12,864 bases of DNA, from positions 1-12,864 of the forward strand of contig SICB01000015.1 in assembly GCA_009691555.1 (NCBI GenBank), in the 5' to 3' direction. Both the position numbers and the translations under genes were made by a program. Shown piece after piece: positions 12,077 to 12,864 of the stretch. The stretch's first letter is position 1. Every line of letters starts with the position of its first letter. The notes beneath the pieces were generated by a model. It did not search any database and was not told the DNA's origin. It saw only the letters and a program-made list of their open reading frames with translations. Source of the stretch: Patescibacteria group bacterium (lineage in GTDB: Bacteria > Patescibacteriota > Saccharimonadia > CAILAD01 > BJGX01).

Positions 12077-12864
12077 ATGTTTGCAGATGTAGTCAAAGTA
12101 AAAATCAAGGCAGGAAAAGGCGGCGACGGTGTCGTTAGTTTTTTGCGTACTCGAGGCAATGCCAAGGGTGGGCCAGATGGCGGCGATGGCGGCCATGGTG
12201 GCAGCGTAATTATTGTTGCCAGCCACAACACCAGTACACTTTCGCGCTACCGTGCTAGCAAAATGTGGGATGCCGAAGACGGCACAAATGGCGATAGCAA
12301 TAACAAGCGTGGCAAGGGCGGAGCCGATATCGAACTGCCGGTACCACCAGGTACAGTTATTATGCTGGGCGACGAGGTCTTGGCCGATCTTGAAAAAGAA
12401 GGCGATGAAGCTATTATTGCCCACGGTGGGCGGGCTGGTTTTGGTAACGCCCACTTTATTAGCTCTGTTAGGCGATCGCCAAAGATGGCCGAGCTAGGCG
12501 AAAAAGGCGAAGCCAAAGAAGTAACTTTTGAGCTTAAACTAGTGGCCGATGTCGGCTTGGTGGGGCTACCAAATGCTGGCAAATCGACCTTGCTCTCGGT
12601 TGTTTCTAATGCCAAGCCAAAGATTGCGAATTATCCTTTTACAACCTTAGAGCCAAACCTTGGGGTAGTCGATATCGACGACGGCACTTTTTTGGCCGCC
12701 GATATACCGGGCCTCATAGAAGGAGCCAGTATCGGCAAAGGCCTCGGCGACGATTTTTTGCGTCATGTCGAGCGCACCAAGTTGTTACTACATATCATCG
12801 ATGCTACATCGGATGATATCGCCAAAGACTATACAACCATTCAGGGTGAGCTCAAAAACTACAA
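12077..12864 (+). CDS. obg: GTPase Obg/CgtA, 5' part (runs off the window)
   Basis: The frame is open from the ATG at 12077 to the last base (262 codons, no stop). The N-terminal glycine-rich Obg fold is clear: FADVVKVKIKAGKGGDGVVS, GGPDGGDGGHGGSVI and AHGGRAGFGNAHF (about 1-158). The GTPase domain follows with G1 GLPNAGKST (163-171), switch I/G2 YPFTTLEPNLG and G3 DIPGLIEGASIGKGLGDDFL (209-228). G4 (NKxD), G5 and any C-terminal OCT domain lie beyond the window. Obg is an essential GTPase of late 50S subunit assembly that also links growth to (p)ppGpp. It starts its own unit after a terminator, from an extended -10 promoter with no leader. Confidence 0.95.
   Translation, partial: MFADVVKVKIKAGKGGDGVVSFLRTRGNAKGGPDGGDGGHGGSVIIVASHNTSTLSRYRASKMWDAEDGTNGDSNNKRGKGGADIELPVPPGTVIMLGDEVLADLEKEGDEAIIAHGGRAGFGNAHFISSVRRSPKMAELGEKGEAKEVTFELKLVADVGLVGLPNAGKSTLLSVVSNAKPKIANYPFTTLEPNLGVVDIDDGTFLAADIPGLIEGASIGKGLGDDFLRHVERTKLLLHIIDATSDDIAKDYTTIQGELKNY

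Noticed and set aside
11909..12454. A 181-codon - strand frame over the end of the LysM-CHAP gene and the start of obg
   Set aside because: It runs antisense through a terminator, a promoter and the conserved Obg N-domain; its hydrophobic, Ala/Ile/Thr-rich translation mirrors Obg glycine-rich codons read backwards.
1..12864. Alternative genetic code with TGA as Gly
   Set aside because: TGA ends the FtsA/PilM-like gene and the phosphotransferase gene at the expected family lengths, and no conserved Gly position in the genes read here is encoded by TGA.

Overview
The window reads as a stretch of chromosome from a host-dependent, reduced-genome bacterium of the Patescibacteria/CPR type, most likely a Candidatus Saccharibacteria (TM7) relative. 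This is inferred from gene content and no search was run. The signs are: an alanyl-tRNA synthetase of only 638 residues that stops right after the editing domain; several membrane-anchored 'hypothetical' proteins of the style seen in these genomes; many genes whose -10 box lies only 7-11 bases before the ATG (leaderless transcripts); and use of TGA as a true stop (the FtsA/PilM-like gene and the CDP-alcohol phosphotransferase gene), which argues against the TGA=Gly code of Gracilibacteria/Absconditabacteria. There is no sign of phage, insertion sequence, CRISPR or tRNA; this is ordinary, densely packed chromosome with one striking noncoding block.

Layout. 1-123 is the tail of a gene that looks like a sortase (TLxTC-like motif plus a downstream Arg). 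It is followed on the + strand by tatD (142-936), an unknown acidic protein (942-1685), a YdcF/SanA-type DUF218 membrane protein (1750-2340), an unknown membrane-anchored coiled-coil protein (2474-3136) and a short alaS (3179-5095). An FtsA/PilM-type actin-fold ATPase lies on the - strand (5099-6385), its stop codon 3 bases from that of alaS. Reading rightward again come a CDP-alcohol phosphotransferase (6513-7271, with a terminator overlapping its stop), a large membrane protein with a cytosolic domain and a baseplate-J-like outer domain (7372-9027), ruvX (9030-9461), mltG (about 9328-10458, overlapping ruvX by over 100 bases in another frame), a roughly 350-base noncoding block, a LysM-LysM-CHAP cell-wall hydrolase (about 10835-11989), a terminator, and the 5' part of obg (12077 to the window end).

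Themes. Much of the region concerns the cell envelope: sortase, YdcF/SanA, FtsA/PilM-like protein, phospholipid synthesis, MltG (which releases nascent glycan strands) and a CHAP amidase/endopeptidase. The rest is core housekeeping (TatD nuclease, AlaRS, RuvX, Obg).

The most unusual item is the block between mltG and the LysM-CHAP gene. A near-consensus promoter (TTGACA, 17 bases, TGGTAGACT) should start a transcript of about 300 noncoding bases rich in inverted repeats, including a perfect 13-bp pair 67 bases apart that encloses three smaller hairpins, and duplicated arms that can pair in competing ways. It ends in a hairpin directly before a strong Shine-Dalgarno, after which no ATG/GTG/TTG start lies at normal spacing, only an in-frame ATT. 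It matches no riboswitch I recognise and is the best candidate here for an undescribed regulatory RNA.
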